DNA of 64,000 nucleotides, from positions 44,207 through 108,206 of the forward strand of contig DJWA01000002.1 in NCBI GenBank assembly GCA_002440905.1, in the 5' to 3' direction. Numbering within the stretch: position 1 is the stretch's first letter; every line of letters begins with the position of its first letter. Source of the DNA: Candidatus Roizmanbacteria bacterium UBA6242 (GTDB lineage Bacteria > Patescibacteriota > Microgenomatia > UBA1406 > GWC2-37-13). Made by a program: the position numbers and the translations under genes. This document shows positions 27,255 to 36,156 of the stretch, piece by piece. Below the pieces are notes generated by a model. That model saw nothing but the letters and a program-made list of their open reading frames with translations, was not told the origin of the DNA and ran no database searches.

Positions 27255-28508
27255 ATGAAACTTCTAAAAAAGTATTGGCTTCCCATATTTCTACTTATTG
27301 TTTTCTTGGGGATGCTGTTACGCTTTTATAAAATCAACGATGTCCAGAGCTTTGGCTGGGATCAAGCGCGGGACGCCTGGTTAACGCGCGACATAATACA
27401 AGGTAAGTGGGTCTTAAACGGCCCAAGAACCGGCGTCGGACACTTTCATTTGGGACCCCTATGGTACTACTTATTAGTGCCCTTTTATCTTTTGACTGGA
27501 CTTGACCCGGTAGCTGCTAATCACCTAAATTTTATTGTCAACTTATTCAATTTTGCGGCCATTTTTTGGGTTACGAAAAAAATCCTTGATGATAGGGCGG
27601 CTTTGTTTACGATTTTCTTTTATGCCACCAACAAATATCTCATTGAATTAAACCGAGTCGCATGGAATGTGTCTCCGGTACCGGGAGTGGCGGCCATTAT
27701 CTTTTATTGCCTTTACAAGATCGTATATGAAAACAAGTATAAATACATATTTTTATTAAGCTTTTTGTCGGGACTTTTTTTCCACCTCCATTTTTCGGTG
27801 ATATTTCTTCCTTTTATCTTTTTGTTCTCGTTTGCGTTGGTCAAAGAAAAACTTAGAATCCTCAAGTTGTCACTATTGAGTCTTCCATTAGCATTGGTAT
27901 GGCTCATACCGGAAATCATGTATGAACTGAACACCAAAAACACCAATATAAATCTTTTTAGCAATTTCCTCAAGGATTACTTTATCGACGGGTTTCATTT
28001 ACGGTTTTTTATTCATCGACTCTACGATGGGTTTATTCAATTTGAAACATTGCTTTCACTACCGAAGATAAACCGCTATTTGGTGCTTGTGGTGCCGGCA
28101 ATATATGTTTTGTTTGTTGTATACGATAAGAATCGTAAACAAAGGACATTGGGTTATCTGACGATGCTTTGGTTTCTAGTACCGGCCGTCGGATACTCTT
28201 TTTATTCTGGGGCAACGAGTGAATATTATATGCTTATGAGTTCGATGTTGGTAATATATATCGTCTATTATCTTTTCCAGAAAGTAGTTTCTCAAAAAAA
28301 CATAATTCTGACGCTTTTGTCGGTCATCGTTTTGGCAGGTTTTACTTACGGTCAGGTACAGAAAGTCGTCACTAAGCGGATAGAAGGAGGATTAAATAAG
28401 CAAAAAGATGAAATCAGGGAAAAGATAAAAAATAATAATAAAGTCGGATATAATGAAGGCGATATCCAAGCCTACCTATGGCAAATTTGGGTAGAGGATA
28501 AAAAATGA
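27255..28508 (+). CDS. GT-C membrane glycosyltransferase, DQxRD type
   Basis: A 417-residue polytopic protein (about 11 spans). The first outer loop has Asp36-Gln37-x-Arg39-Asp40 (WDQARD), then NGPRTGVGHFHLGPLWYY (residues 55-72). The same DQxRD ... GP ... GPxxYY pattern is shared by the proteins at 29910, 37873, 44305 and 47630, defining a paralogous subfamily within the island. By analogy with GT39/ArnT the acidic loop should hold the catalytic base, with a polyprenyl-phosphate sugar as donor; this is inference. It overlaps the next gene by 4 nt (ATGA). Confidence 0.78.
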   Translation: MKLLKKYWLPIFLLIVFLGMLLRFYKINDVQSFGWDQARDAWLTRDIIQGKWVLNGPRTGVGHFHLGPLWYYLLVPFYLLTGLDPVAANHLNFIVNLFNFAAIFWVTKKILDDRAALFTIFFYATNKYLIELNRVAWNVSPVPGVAAIIFYCLYKIVYENKYKYIFLLSFLSGLFFHLHFSVIFLPFIFLFSFALVKEKLRILKLSLLSLPLALVWLIPEIMYELNTKNTNINLFSNFLKDYFIDGFHLRFFIHRLYDGFIQFETLLSLPKINRYLVLVVPAIYVLFVVYDKNRKQRTLGYLTMLWFLVPAVGYSFYSGATSEYYMLMSSMLVIYIVYYLFQKVVSQKNIILTLLSVIVLAGFTYGQVQKVVTKRIEGGLNKQKDEIREKIKNNNKVGYNEGDIQAYLWQIWVEDKK

Positions 28509-29935
28509 AAAAATTCATATTAAACCATTGGCCGCTTCTTTTGCTTGTTCCTTTATTCAGCTTTCTTTTCTTTTTCAGGTTTGATTGGGCAACTCTTGCG
28601 AGCTTTGACGAAGCTTGGTACGGGTCAATAGCGCGTAACATCGCCGAAACCGGGGACTTCCTCAATATGGAGTTTAATGGCAAACCTTATTTTGACCACC
28701 CACCAATGGGTTTTATATTGATGGCGATTTCGATCAAGATTTTCGGAGCCACGGCTTTTGCGGTACGGCTACCGTCTGTCGTATTGGGAGTCGGATCGAT
28801 CATCATTATTTACTTCTTAGGTAAGGAGCTTTTCAAGAGTAAGCTCGTCGGCCTGGCTGCTGGTATCGTCCTTGGAACATCTGTCTGGTATCTCATAAGG
28901 GTCCGATCCGGAGATCTTGATTCGACGTTCATATTCTTTTATCTATTGACGGTCTACTCATCTCTTAAATCGGCGAAGAAATTTGCACTCTTCCCCTTAA
29001 CCTGCGCTGCCTTTGCCGCCTTGGTTTTGACGAAAACTCTGGTGGGCTGGTCAGCTGCTATCCTCATACTTGCCACCAATATTCAACCTTTATTTACGTC
29101 AAAAAAGAACTTTGTTACCGCGCTAATAGGGGCTTTGGTTTTTTTTGGAATAACTCTTCCGTGGTATATAGTCCAGACAACATCTCAGTTAAATTTTATT
29201 GAAATACATTTTTTCCGGGTAGGAATGAGAAGCAAGGAACTCTCATCATACTTCAAGCTCCAGCCGGAACTTCCATTTTTCTACCTCCACATGGGGGTGA
29301 GGAAATGGTATTACATATGGATTGCGGCAACCGGACTACTTTTTGCCACCTTTAGATTTATCAAAAGACCTTATTTTCTCATACTGCTTTGGAATCTTAT
29401 CGTCTTCTACCCGTTTCTAACAACCAACGAGACTCACATCTGGCATCTTATTCCCGTTTATCTACCGATGGCATTGATTATTTCGTCGGGAGTCTTTTGG
29501 GGAAAGGACCTATTTGTGAAGCTGTTAAAGCTCAAGAAATTTGATGGGTTTTTTAATGCTGCCTATATCCTAATATTTGTCTTTGTCGCGATATTGCAGA
29601 TTAAGAACTTCCAAATTGAGGTCTATCCGACATCAATCTATACTCCATATGACGTTGACATTTCAAAACGTGTCGCCGGATATAAGGAGAAAATATATCT
29701 TGACGATGATTTCTATCCGGTTGCTATCTACTATTCGGGACGTCAGATAAATTCATTAATTAACGAGCCGGATGGACGAAAAACGGCATTGGAGTTTTTC
29801 AAATCCGATGAGAAGGATTTTGTTCTCATAACCCGTAATTATGTTCTCAACCTCATGAAGGAGGCGGGAGTTGAATATAAAATTAATTACCAGAACAAAA
29901 CATACGCGATCATTTCAAAGCCCACTTCTCAATAA
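28505..29935 (+). CDS. GT-C membrane glycosyltransferase, ArnT-like DE type
   Basis: This 476-residue polytopic protein is the closest to ArnT/PMT_2 in the window: Asp35-Glu36 (SFDEAWYGSIARNIAETGDF), the substrate loop NGKPYFDHPPMGF with HPP at 65-67, and NETHIWHLIPVYLP later. ArnT-type enzymes move a sugar from an undecaprenyl-phosphate donor to a lipid or protein acceptor outside the membrane. It is translationally coupled to the preceding DQxRD protein. The last 26 bases overlap the convergent gene at 29910. Confidence 0.83.
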   Translation: MKKFILNHWPLLLLVPLFSFLFFFRFDWATLASFDEAWYGSIARNIAETGDFLNMEFNGKPYFDHPPMGFILMAISIKIFGATAFAVRLPSVVLGVGSIIIIYFLGKELFKSKLVGLAAGIVLGTSVWYLIRVRSGDLDSTFIFFYLLTVYSSLKSAKKFALFPLTCAAFAALVLTKTLVGWSAAILILATNIQPLFTSKKNFVTALIGALVFFGITLPWYIVQTTSQLNFIEIHFFRVGMRSKELSSYFKLQPELPFFYLHMGVRKWYYIWIAATGLLFATFRFIKRPYFLILLWNLIVFYPFLTTNETHIWHLIPVYLPMALIISSGVFWGKDLFVKLLKLKKFDGFFNAAYILIFVFVAILQIKNFQIEVYPTSIYTPYDVDISKRVAGYKEKIYLDDDFYPVAIYYSGRQINSLINEPDGRKTALEFFKSDEKDFVLITRNYVLNLMKEAGVEYKINYQNKTYAIISKPTSQ

Positions 29936-31382
29936 CAACGTTATCGGTCAATATTTTTTTCCCGATAAGTTCAGCGCCTTCCGGGGTATTCTCTTCACGC
30001 CATTTTCTTACCCGGAATTCATAAGGATCTGATTCGACTATGAAGTAACATTCGTTGTTCCTGAAGTCATAGGTTGAGATCTTATATGCTTGCGTTCTTG
30101 ACTTCCAATTCATAAGGTAGACGTAGGTGTGGGGAATAGCTGGAGGTGTGTGAATTCTCAGACAGTAGTCATTCTTACCTGTTTTGGAATGGATATATTC
30201 AAAAGCTGCCTCAGTCTCGGCCAATCCCTCAAGACGAGCGACTGCCTTTGATGAGTTGTATTTGTTTAAAGCCAGGACATTGATTACTAGAAACAGCACG
30301 AAGATTATATACGACGCGTTTTTGTTCCATCGGGACAAAAGATAGAAAGCAATTAAAAAAAGAGTCAAAAATACGTATTGGATCCCTTCGTAGTAATTAA
30401 ACCAGAAATTGTCTTTATATAAAAGGGAGATGCCAAATAACATAACCAACAAAACAGTAAGAAAGGTTGTAAATCCAATTTCTTTGTTTTTTTTCCGTCT
30501 GGCAAATAACACAACTATTGTAAATAAGGCCATGAGTCCCGCAATAACAGCCGAGTATTCGTATGGAATACCCCTTGCGTATTCAACGAAAAGATCAATT
30601 CGGTCGGCAAGCATTTTTTTGAAAGGTGAGGGATTGTGGAGTTTGGGATTGGTAAAAAAGCCCAGAAGTGTCCTAGTCTGCATGAAGTTATTTTTTATCT
30701 CAAACAACGCTCTTGGGATAACCGGAATTATCATACCCGCCAAAACCAAGACAAGGTTTTTTATTTGATAGATCTTTGCTCTTATTGGCTTGATAATAAC
30801 AGCCATCAAAAAAAAGACCGGTATAAGTAGGAGTCCAAAAGCGACTTCAAATTCGAGAGTAAAACTCAAAGTAAGTCCCAACATTAAATAGAACAATTTA
30901 TTTTGCTTATTCGAAAAAAGGCCTGAAATGAGAAAGATCAATGTCATCACCAGGTAAGGGGCGATAATGTTATTGCTGGCAGTAAAACCTAGATGAACAA
31001 AATATGGAGAAATGGAAACGATCGACAGATATAAAAGGGCGGTCAAATCATTAAATTTATTCCTCAAAAAAACGAAAAACCAAATATTAAATATTGCGGA
31101 AAGAACCAGCATGAAATAATAAAAGCCTATCGGTAGACCATTTGTCAGAATGCCGGGTAAGGCTAGAAGATAATACCACCAGGCGCCATGGAAAAGCCCC
31201 ATTATCCCGGTAGTCGGGCCGATGAAAGTAGGTCTTCCGGCGTCAATCATTTCCATTGCCTTTTGGAAATCTCTTCCCTGGTCGTAAGTGTACGGAACCG
31301 TATGGTTAAGGATCGGATCAATTCTTAAATATATAAATAACGCCAATAGAACAACAAATATGACTTTGGTCCAGAATTTCAT
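29910..31382 (-). CDS. GT-C membrane glycosyltransferase, DQxRD type
   Basis: A 490-residue polytopic protein with Asp34-Gln35-x-Arg37-Asp38 (YDQGRD) and IGPTTGIMGLFHGAWWYYLL (54-73), placing it in the DQxRD subfamily. The C-terminal about 100 residues are soluble. It is the last gene of the minus-strand unit running from 37829 and lies 5 nt after the GT2 at 31388. The 3' end overlaps the plus-strand gene before it by 26 bases, so the two transcripts must be complementary at their ends. Confidence 0.77.
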   Translation of the reverse strand: MKFWTKVIFVVLLALFIYLRIDPILNHTVPYTYDQGRDFQKAMEMIDAGRPTFIGPTTGIMGLFHGAWWYYLLALPGILTNGLPIGFYYFMLVLSAIFNIWFFVFLRNKFNDLTALLYLSIVSISPYFVHLGFTASNNIIAPYLVMTLIFLISGLFSNKQNKLFYLMLGLTLSFTLEFEVAFGLLLIPVFFLMAVIIKPIRAKIYQIKNLVLVLAGMIIPVIPRALFEIKNNFMQTRTLLGFFTNPKLHNPSPFKKMLADRIDLFVEYARGIPYEYSAVIAGLMALFTIVVLFARRKKNKEIGFTTFLTVLLVMLFGISLLYKDNFWFNYYEGIQYVFLTLFLIAFYLLSRWNKNASYIIFVLFLVINVLALNKYNSSKAVARLEGLAETEAAFEYIHSKTGKNDYCLRIHTPPAIPHTYVYLMNWKSRTQAYKISTYDFRNNECYFIVESDPYEFRVRKWREENTPEGAELIGKKILTDNVVIEKWALK

Positions 31383-31387
31383 ATGTA

Positions 31388-32203
31388 TTAACCTCTGCCC
31401 AGAAGATAATTTTTAACCAGGTGAATCTTGGTTCTGAGGGGTGCGTACTTTAACCCAAATATAACTCGGTTTTTTCTTTGATATTTCCGATGTAATCCTG
31501 ACCCGGCTCCACCAGTTGACTGGGCATTTTTGTGGTAGATGACGACCTTGGGATTGTAATATAATTTAAATCCCGCCCCTTTAGCGCGTTCGCAGTAATC
31601 GGCATCTTCGTAATAAAGGAAATACTTCTCATCCCATAAACCGATCCGCTCAACGACACTACGAGCAAAGAAAAGCATACAACCGGTGACAAAATCTGTT
31701 TCTTCAAAGCGGTTAAATTGACCTCTATCGACCGTATCGACACCCCTGTGATAGGTGTAGACGTTTCTCCAATCATCAATACCCCCGGCATACCAGAATA
31801 CTTTGCCGATCTCGGACCTCTTGTAGTTCTTATGATATTCGTAACCCGGAGCGTAATAAATCTTGCCTCCAAAAAAATCGGCTTTTTCAAAACCTTTTTT
31901 GGCCTCAATCGCAAAATTACGGTCAAAAAATATATCATTATTAATGGCGCAGTACTTATCGACTCCCTCTCTCATTAAGGTTTTTACTCCCTGATTTATT
32001 CCATAGGCATATCCTAAGTTGGGAAGGCTTTGCATGATCACTTCAAACGGGTATTTTACCCTCAGGTCGAAATCCTCTTTTTTTGTTGAGACGTCGGCAA
32101 TGTATACGACAAGTTTAGAGGCATTTTTGACTTTAGCTAAAGACTCAAGAAATTCCCGGGTCATCTGGTATTGGTTATAGTTGACGGTGGTGAGTCCTAT
32201 CAT
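31388..32203 (-). CDS. GT2 glycosyltransferase, rhamnosyltransferase-like
   Basis: This 271-residue GT2 enzyme shows GLTTVNYNQYQMTREFLESL at the start, LGYAYGINQG, the metal-site region INNDIFFD, and the family-typical DEKYFLYYEDADYCERAKGAGFKL with FVTGCMLF upstream. These match the rhamnosyltransferase-like branch of GT2. It has no clear membrane span and ends LVKNYLLGRG. It overlaps the membrane protein gene at 32200 by 4 nt. It probably extends a lipid-linked glycan in the cytosol. Confidence 0.85.
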   Translation of the reverse strand: MIGLTTVNYNQYQMTREFLESLAKVKNASKLVVYIADVSTKKEDFDLRVKYPFEVIMQSLPNLGYAYGINQGVKTLMREGVDKYCAINNDIFFDRNFAIEAKKGFEKADFFGGKIYYAPGYEYHKNYKRSEIGKVFWYAGGIDDWRNVYTYHRGVDTVDRGQFNRFEETDFVTGCMLFFARSVVERIGLWDEKYFLYYEDADYCERAKGAGFKLYYNPKVVIYHKNAQSTGGAGSGLHRKYQRKNRVIFGLKYAPLRTKIHLVKNYLLGRG

Positions 32204-33840
32204 TTGTCTTTTTCTAAATTAGTAAGCTGCCAGTAAACCGTACCGCTATGGTCATATGCCTCTATATACGGCGTAAGTTTGTAGTCAGCTGATTTAGCTT
32301 TGTTTTTGCGGATGTCGCAGACATCCCTTTTAATTATATAAAAATTTCTTTCGTCGAGCTTTTCAATTGGGCATCTTTCCCAGATATATACATTTTCGAT
32401 CTCAAAATCGCGGTCGGTTGCCTGGGTTATTGACTTTTTGATCAAGTTGCCATTCCTCACCTGGTAATAATTGTAAAGCAAGGCATTTTCCCTAGGCTCA
32501 TTTGTGAATACGTAAATCTTATCATATTCGTTTCTAAGCTTTTCTATCCTGTCGCTCAAAATCTTTTGAGAGTAGTGCCATTGTTCGCTCGAGAAAGCCT
32601 TTATTTTTACCTGATAGATAAAAAAGAAATATCCAAAGGCAATAAGGTAAAGGCCAATACTTAAGACATAAAAATATTTTTTGAATAGAGATATTAGATA
32701 GTAGCCACCAAGGGCAATTAAGAAAGAAAAAGGCAACAACAAAGGGTAAGCTCGAAAAATAAATGTAACATCAGCGCTTGTCGAAAGGCCAACAGGTATA
32801 GGGCTTACTAATAGAAGCAGAAAGAAAGGTAATAGTGCGATGACCTTTTTACCGAGGATCTCTTGGGCTTTAAAAAAACCAAGAATTAGGAAGGCGAACT
32901 CGAAAAGATAAAAAAGTCCGAAATAATAGGTTCCATAAAGTGGGTGGGGATCTCCCTTAAAAAATAGTATACGCGGATCAAATGAGACTAAGTACTTATC
33001 GATGAACATGCTCGTGAATACGGTAGCCTTATTGGAAACGAACTTTTTGATTATTTCCGGTGTTTTCATCACGTATCGTTCGTACCATACAGTATGTTCG
33101 AATGTTCCCTTATCAAAAAGTAGTATCTCCCGGCCGATCCGACTTCTGAATGAGTTGTTGCCAGGGGCGACGAATACCAATGCCATAAACGAAACAAAGA
33201 CAAGTAGCGAATAAAAGAACGACTTCCCCCAAAAAAATAAATCTAGTTTCTTCCGTTCGTAAATTCCTTTGATAACAAAAGCGATCAATACCAAAAAGAA
33301 AAAACTAACCTTGATACCCATATACGAATTGAAACTCAAAAACATCAAGGAAATAAATAAGGCTGTTTTTAGTTTCGGTCGAATACTAGACAAAAGAGAA
33401 GCGGTCGCCGCAAGATAGAACATGAAACTTAATGGAGAGTCAAAGGCAGCTTGGCTTGAAACGTGGACCAACCAGGGGGAGAAATTGGCAACAAGAAAGG
33501 TAAAAAAAGCCAGCTTCTTATTACTTGTTAGTTTATTAATAATGTAATAAATTAGAACCGGTATTAGAGAATTCAAAATGGCAAAGGGTAACCGTCCCGT
33601 TATAATCGTTTTTGGGAGAAAAGTAAAAAATAAAGCACTTATATAGACGGGGATTGGTGAAATTGAGCTCAAGATCCCGGAACTTAAAAACAAGCTATTG
33701 TTATGTATGTCCGAACCGGTTTTAGATAGTATGTAGCCGTTGAGATAAAAATCTGCTTCGTCGTGGGTAATTGAAGGAAAGCCGAAGAAAAGAAAAGCTA
33801 GACGCGTTAAAAGAGATATTAAAAATAGTTTGATCAGCAT
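32200..33840 (-). CDS. GT-C membrane glycosyltransferase, DE type
   Basis: A 546-residue polytopic protein with about 11 spans and a C-terminal soluble part of about 130 residues. Asp27-Glu28 (THDEADFYLNGYILSKTGSD) and the following TGSDIHNN are laid out like the protein at 22815 (TGRDEYG), suggesting these two are related. The later loop FTNEPRENALLYNYYQVRNG lies in the soluble domain. It overlaps both neighbours (4 and 7 nt) in a six-gene minus-strand unit. Substrates are unknown. Confidence 0.77.
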   Translation of the reverse strand: MLIKLFLISLLTRLAFLFFGFPSITHDEADFYLNGYILSKTGSDIHNNSLFLSSGILSSISPIPVYISALFFTFLPKTIITGRLPFAILNSLIPVLIYYIINKLTSNKKLAFFTFLVANFSPWLVHVSSQAAFDSPLSFMFYLAATASLLSSIRPKLKTALFISLMFLSFNSYMGIKVSFFFLVLIAFVIKGIYERKKLDLFFWGKSFFYSLLVFVSFMALVFVAPGNNSFRSRIGREILLFDKGTFEHTVWYERYVMKTPEIIKKFVSNKATVFTSMFIDKYLVSFDPRILFFKGDPHPLYGTYYFGLFYLFEFAFLILGFFKAQEILGKKVIALLPFFLLLLVSPIPVGLSTSADVTFIFRAYPLLLPFSFLIALGGYYLISLFKKYFYVLSIGLYLIAFGYFFFIYQVKIKAFSSEQWHYSQKILSDRIEKLRNEYDKIYVFTNEPRENALLYNYYQVRNGNLIKKSITQATDRDFEIENVYIWERCPIEKLDERNFYIIKRDVCDIRKNKAKSADYKLTPYIEAYDHSGTVYWQLTNLEKDK

Positions 33841-34703
33841 ATCTTTTTTATTAACCAGTCCTTTATGGTCCGGCTTTTTTTGTAGTGAAGCGACTGCTTT
33901 AGTCCTTGCCTAAAAAACTCGGTCGTGTCGACGTCTCTCTCCTGTTTGAAGCCGTTCATCTCAAGGTAATAAAAATACACGAGGAAATAGTAAAACATCT
34001 GCAAGAAAGCGAGGATAAAACCCTGGGCACCATCCTTATAGCCTTCACCGGCAAAGTAACGGCTAAAAAACTCATTCAAAGATCTTCTCACAGTTTCATT
34101 TAGCGAAAGGGTTTTCTTGTTGTCTGCAAACTCCTTGGCCTCGTGTTTAGCGTATCTACGGGCTTTACTTATGTACTCGTCAAGATTCTGGTAATTGTAG
34201 TGGAGTAGGGCGTTATCCTCAGTGGGCTCAACCTGAAACTCCACACCCTTAACTTCGGGCTGGCGGTGAATGATAGTTGGCCATTTGATTTTGTTTCTCT
34301 TAAAAAATCTCACTTGGTAGTCCGGCCACCATCGGGAGTGTTTAATGAAGCGCCCAAAAATCAAGTTTTTACGAGGTATCTTGAAATAATCGTACTTACC
34401 GACATTACTAATGAGTATCTCAGCAAGGCGTGGAGACACGACCTCGTCTGGATCAAGAAATAGAATATTCTCATGTGACGCATAGGACTTGGTCTTTTCT
34501 CTAATCAGTTCAACATACGGAACCGGTTCTTTGACGGTCTTTATCTTAACTTTCTTATTATTTTTTAAGGTTGGGAGTAGTTCTTGATCAATGCCTATAT
34601 CGACCAGGATTATCTCATCCGCGATTTGATCGATTGATTTAAGAGTCTTCAATAAATAAGGGGGATTGCCCTTGGTGACGATGATAGCTGATATTTTATC
34701 CAT
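33834..34703 (-). CDS. GT2 glycosyltransferase, WaaE-like, hydrophobic C-term
   Basis: A 289-residue paralogue of the GT2 at 26457. It has ISAIIVTKGNPPYLLKTLKS, a divergent DPDE metal motif (FLDPDEVV) and HSRWWPDYQVRFF. The C-terminal part, FILAFLQMFYYFLVYFYYLE, is hydrophobic and may anchor it to the membrane. It overlaps the flippase gene by 8 nt and the GT-C gene by 7 nt. Its place beside the flippase suggests it helps build the glycan that is flipped. Confidence 0.82.
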   Translation of the reverse strand: MDKISAIIVTKGNPPYLLKTLKSIDQIADEIILVDIGIDQELLPTLKNNKKVKIKTVKEPVPYVELIREKTKSYASHENILFLDPDEVVSPRLAEILISNVGKYDYFKIPRKNLIFGRFIKHSRWWPDYQVRFFKRNKIKWPTIIHRQPEVKGVEFQVEPTEDNALLHYNYQNLDEYISKARRYAKHEAKEFADNKKTLSLNETVRRSLNEFFSRYFAGEGYKDGAQGFILAFLQMFYYFLVYFYYLEMNGFKQERDVDTTEFFRQGLKQSLHYKKSRTIKDWLIKKIC

Positions 34704-36156
34704 TTTTTTTTGATTTCAGGATATCCATTATCTCGGTAGCAAAATCTATCTTGAAGATAAATTTCACCGACGAAATATAACTTATTATACCGGCTGAAAT
34801 TGCGATAAGCAAAGATACCTCCCGGGGCGCTGGTATGTTGAAACTTAAAGAAACGACCGTCGCCATAATTGCCGTTGAAACGATGAAAGGGGTGATCGAT
34901 TTAATGAATCCAAAGTCGACAACTCTTTTTGTTATGAGAACGACGATTATAAATGTCGAGGACAATATGACCATGGTAATCGGAAAACCTATATGTCCGT
35001 ATTGGCTTATGAGTATAGGAGTAAGTATCCAGGTGAGAGCGGTCCAAAACACCATGAAGTAGAAGGAAATTTTTACCCGCCCAATTCCGTTCAGGAAGTT
35101 AATAAAAGGCGTTGAATACGAGGACATAAGGGCTGAAAGGCAGAAAAGGTAGAAAAGCGGGAGAGCCGGCTCCCACTTGGAGTATTTGGGTATGACGGCA
35201 ACAATCCGGCTCATTACAAGCGCCATGCCGACGATTGCCGGAATGATGAGAAGTGACTGATAGTGGATAATTTTTTCAATAAGTCGGGAAAGTCTTCCCC
35301 GGTCGGTTTGGAATTTTGAAAAAAGGGGAAAGAGGACGCGGGATATGCTGTCCATAATTATCCTTATCGGCGACTCGGCCCATTTCTTGGCCCAGCCTAT
35401 ATATCCAAGACCGGCAAACCCGACAACCCGCCCGAGATAGAGAGTCAAGAGATCATCTTTAACAAGTGCCAAAAGAGACGATCCTTGAAACGGCAACCCA
35501 AAGGAAATTAGTTTTTTGTAGGAAGAGCGGTCTATTCCAATGGATATTTTCCATGGAGAGAATCTATATATGAGGACGACGCCGACTAAAGATCTCAAGA
35601 TAACGGCGACAGTAAAACTATTCAATCCATATCCCATGATAGCGAGGATGATGACGGTGATGTAAAAAAATGTATTTTCGATGATCTGAACGAGGACGAC
35701 TTTTTCGAATTTAATTTCCTTCTCCAAAAGAACCGAAGGCATTGTCTTGAGGGAAGAAAGGAAAAATCCGGCAAGAAGTGCCCAATAGAGGAATCTTCCG
35801 TCTTTAGGCAGTTTATAGAATTCGGCAATTGCGGAAGTTGCCGTAAAGCCAATGACAACGAGCGTGATCACAAGTATCTGTTGGATCGTAAAAGCAGTCT
35901 TTTCATCTTCTCGACTTACTTCCTTTTTTTGTATCAACGATGCCGCAAGTCCGATATCAGAAAAATAATTAAGAATCGATATTATTGACAAGGTGGCGAT
36001 ATAAATTCCGAAAGTAGTTGGAGTCAAAAGGATTGTTAGAACCAGGTTGGCGGCCAGACCCAGGACTGACGAGTAACCGCTCTGGAAGAACAGGCTGAGC
36101 GTCGACATAACGGTCTTTCTTTTTATAGCATTCAGATCTTCTCTATCTTTTTCCAT
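34696..36156 (-). CDS. Wzx-like polysaccharide/lipid-linked glycan flippase
   Basis: The 486-residue protein has about 14 predicted spans and the MOP-superfamily pattern of Wzx/RfbX exporters: TLSLFFQSGYSSVLGLAANLVLTILLTPTTFGIYIA at the start, KLISFGLPFQGSSLLALVKDDLLTLYLGRVVG in the middle, and PLFSKFQTDRGRL before the second half. Wzx proteins flip undecaprenyl-pyrophosphate-linked oligosaccharides across the membrane. It is the only flippase seen in the island. It overlaps the upstream gene by 25 nt and the downstream GT2 by 8 nt. Confidence 0.88.
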   Translation of the reverse strand: MEKDREDLNAIKRKTVMSTLSLFFQSGYSSVLGLAANLVLTILLTPTTFGIYIATLSIISILNYFSDIGLAASLIQKKEVSREDEKTAFTIQQILVITLVVIGFTATSAIAEFYKLPKDGRFLYWALLAGFFLSSLKTMPSVLLEKEIKFEKVVLVQIIENTFFYITVIILAIMGYGLNSFTVAVILRSLVGVVLIYRFSPWKISIGIDRSSYKKLISFGLPFQGSSLLALVKDDLLTLYLGRVVGFAGLGYIGWAKKWAESPIRIIMDSISRVLFPLFSKFQTDRGRLSRLIEKIIHYQSLLIIPAIVGMALVMSRIVAVIPKYSKWEPALPLFYLFCLSALMSSYSTPFINFLNGIGRVKISFYFMVFWTALTWILTPILISQYGHIGFPITMVILSSTFIIVVLITKRVVDFGFIKSITPFIVSTAIMATVVSLSFNIPAPREVSLLIAISAGIISYISSVKFIFKIDFATEIMDILKSKKNG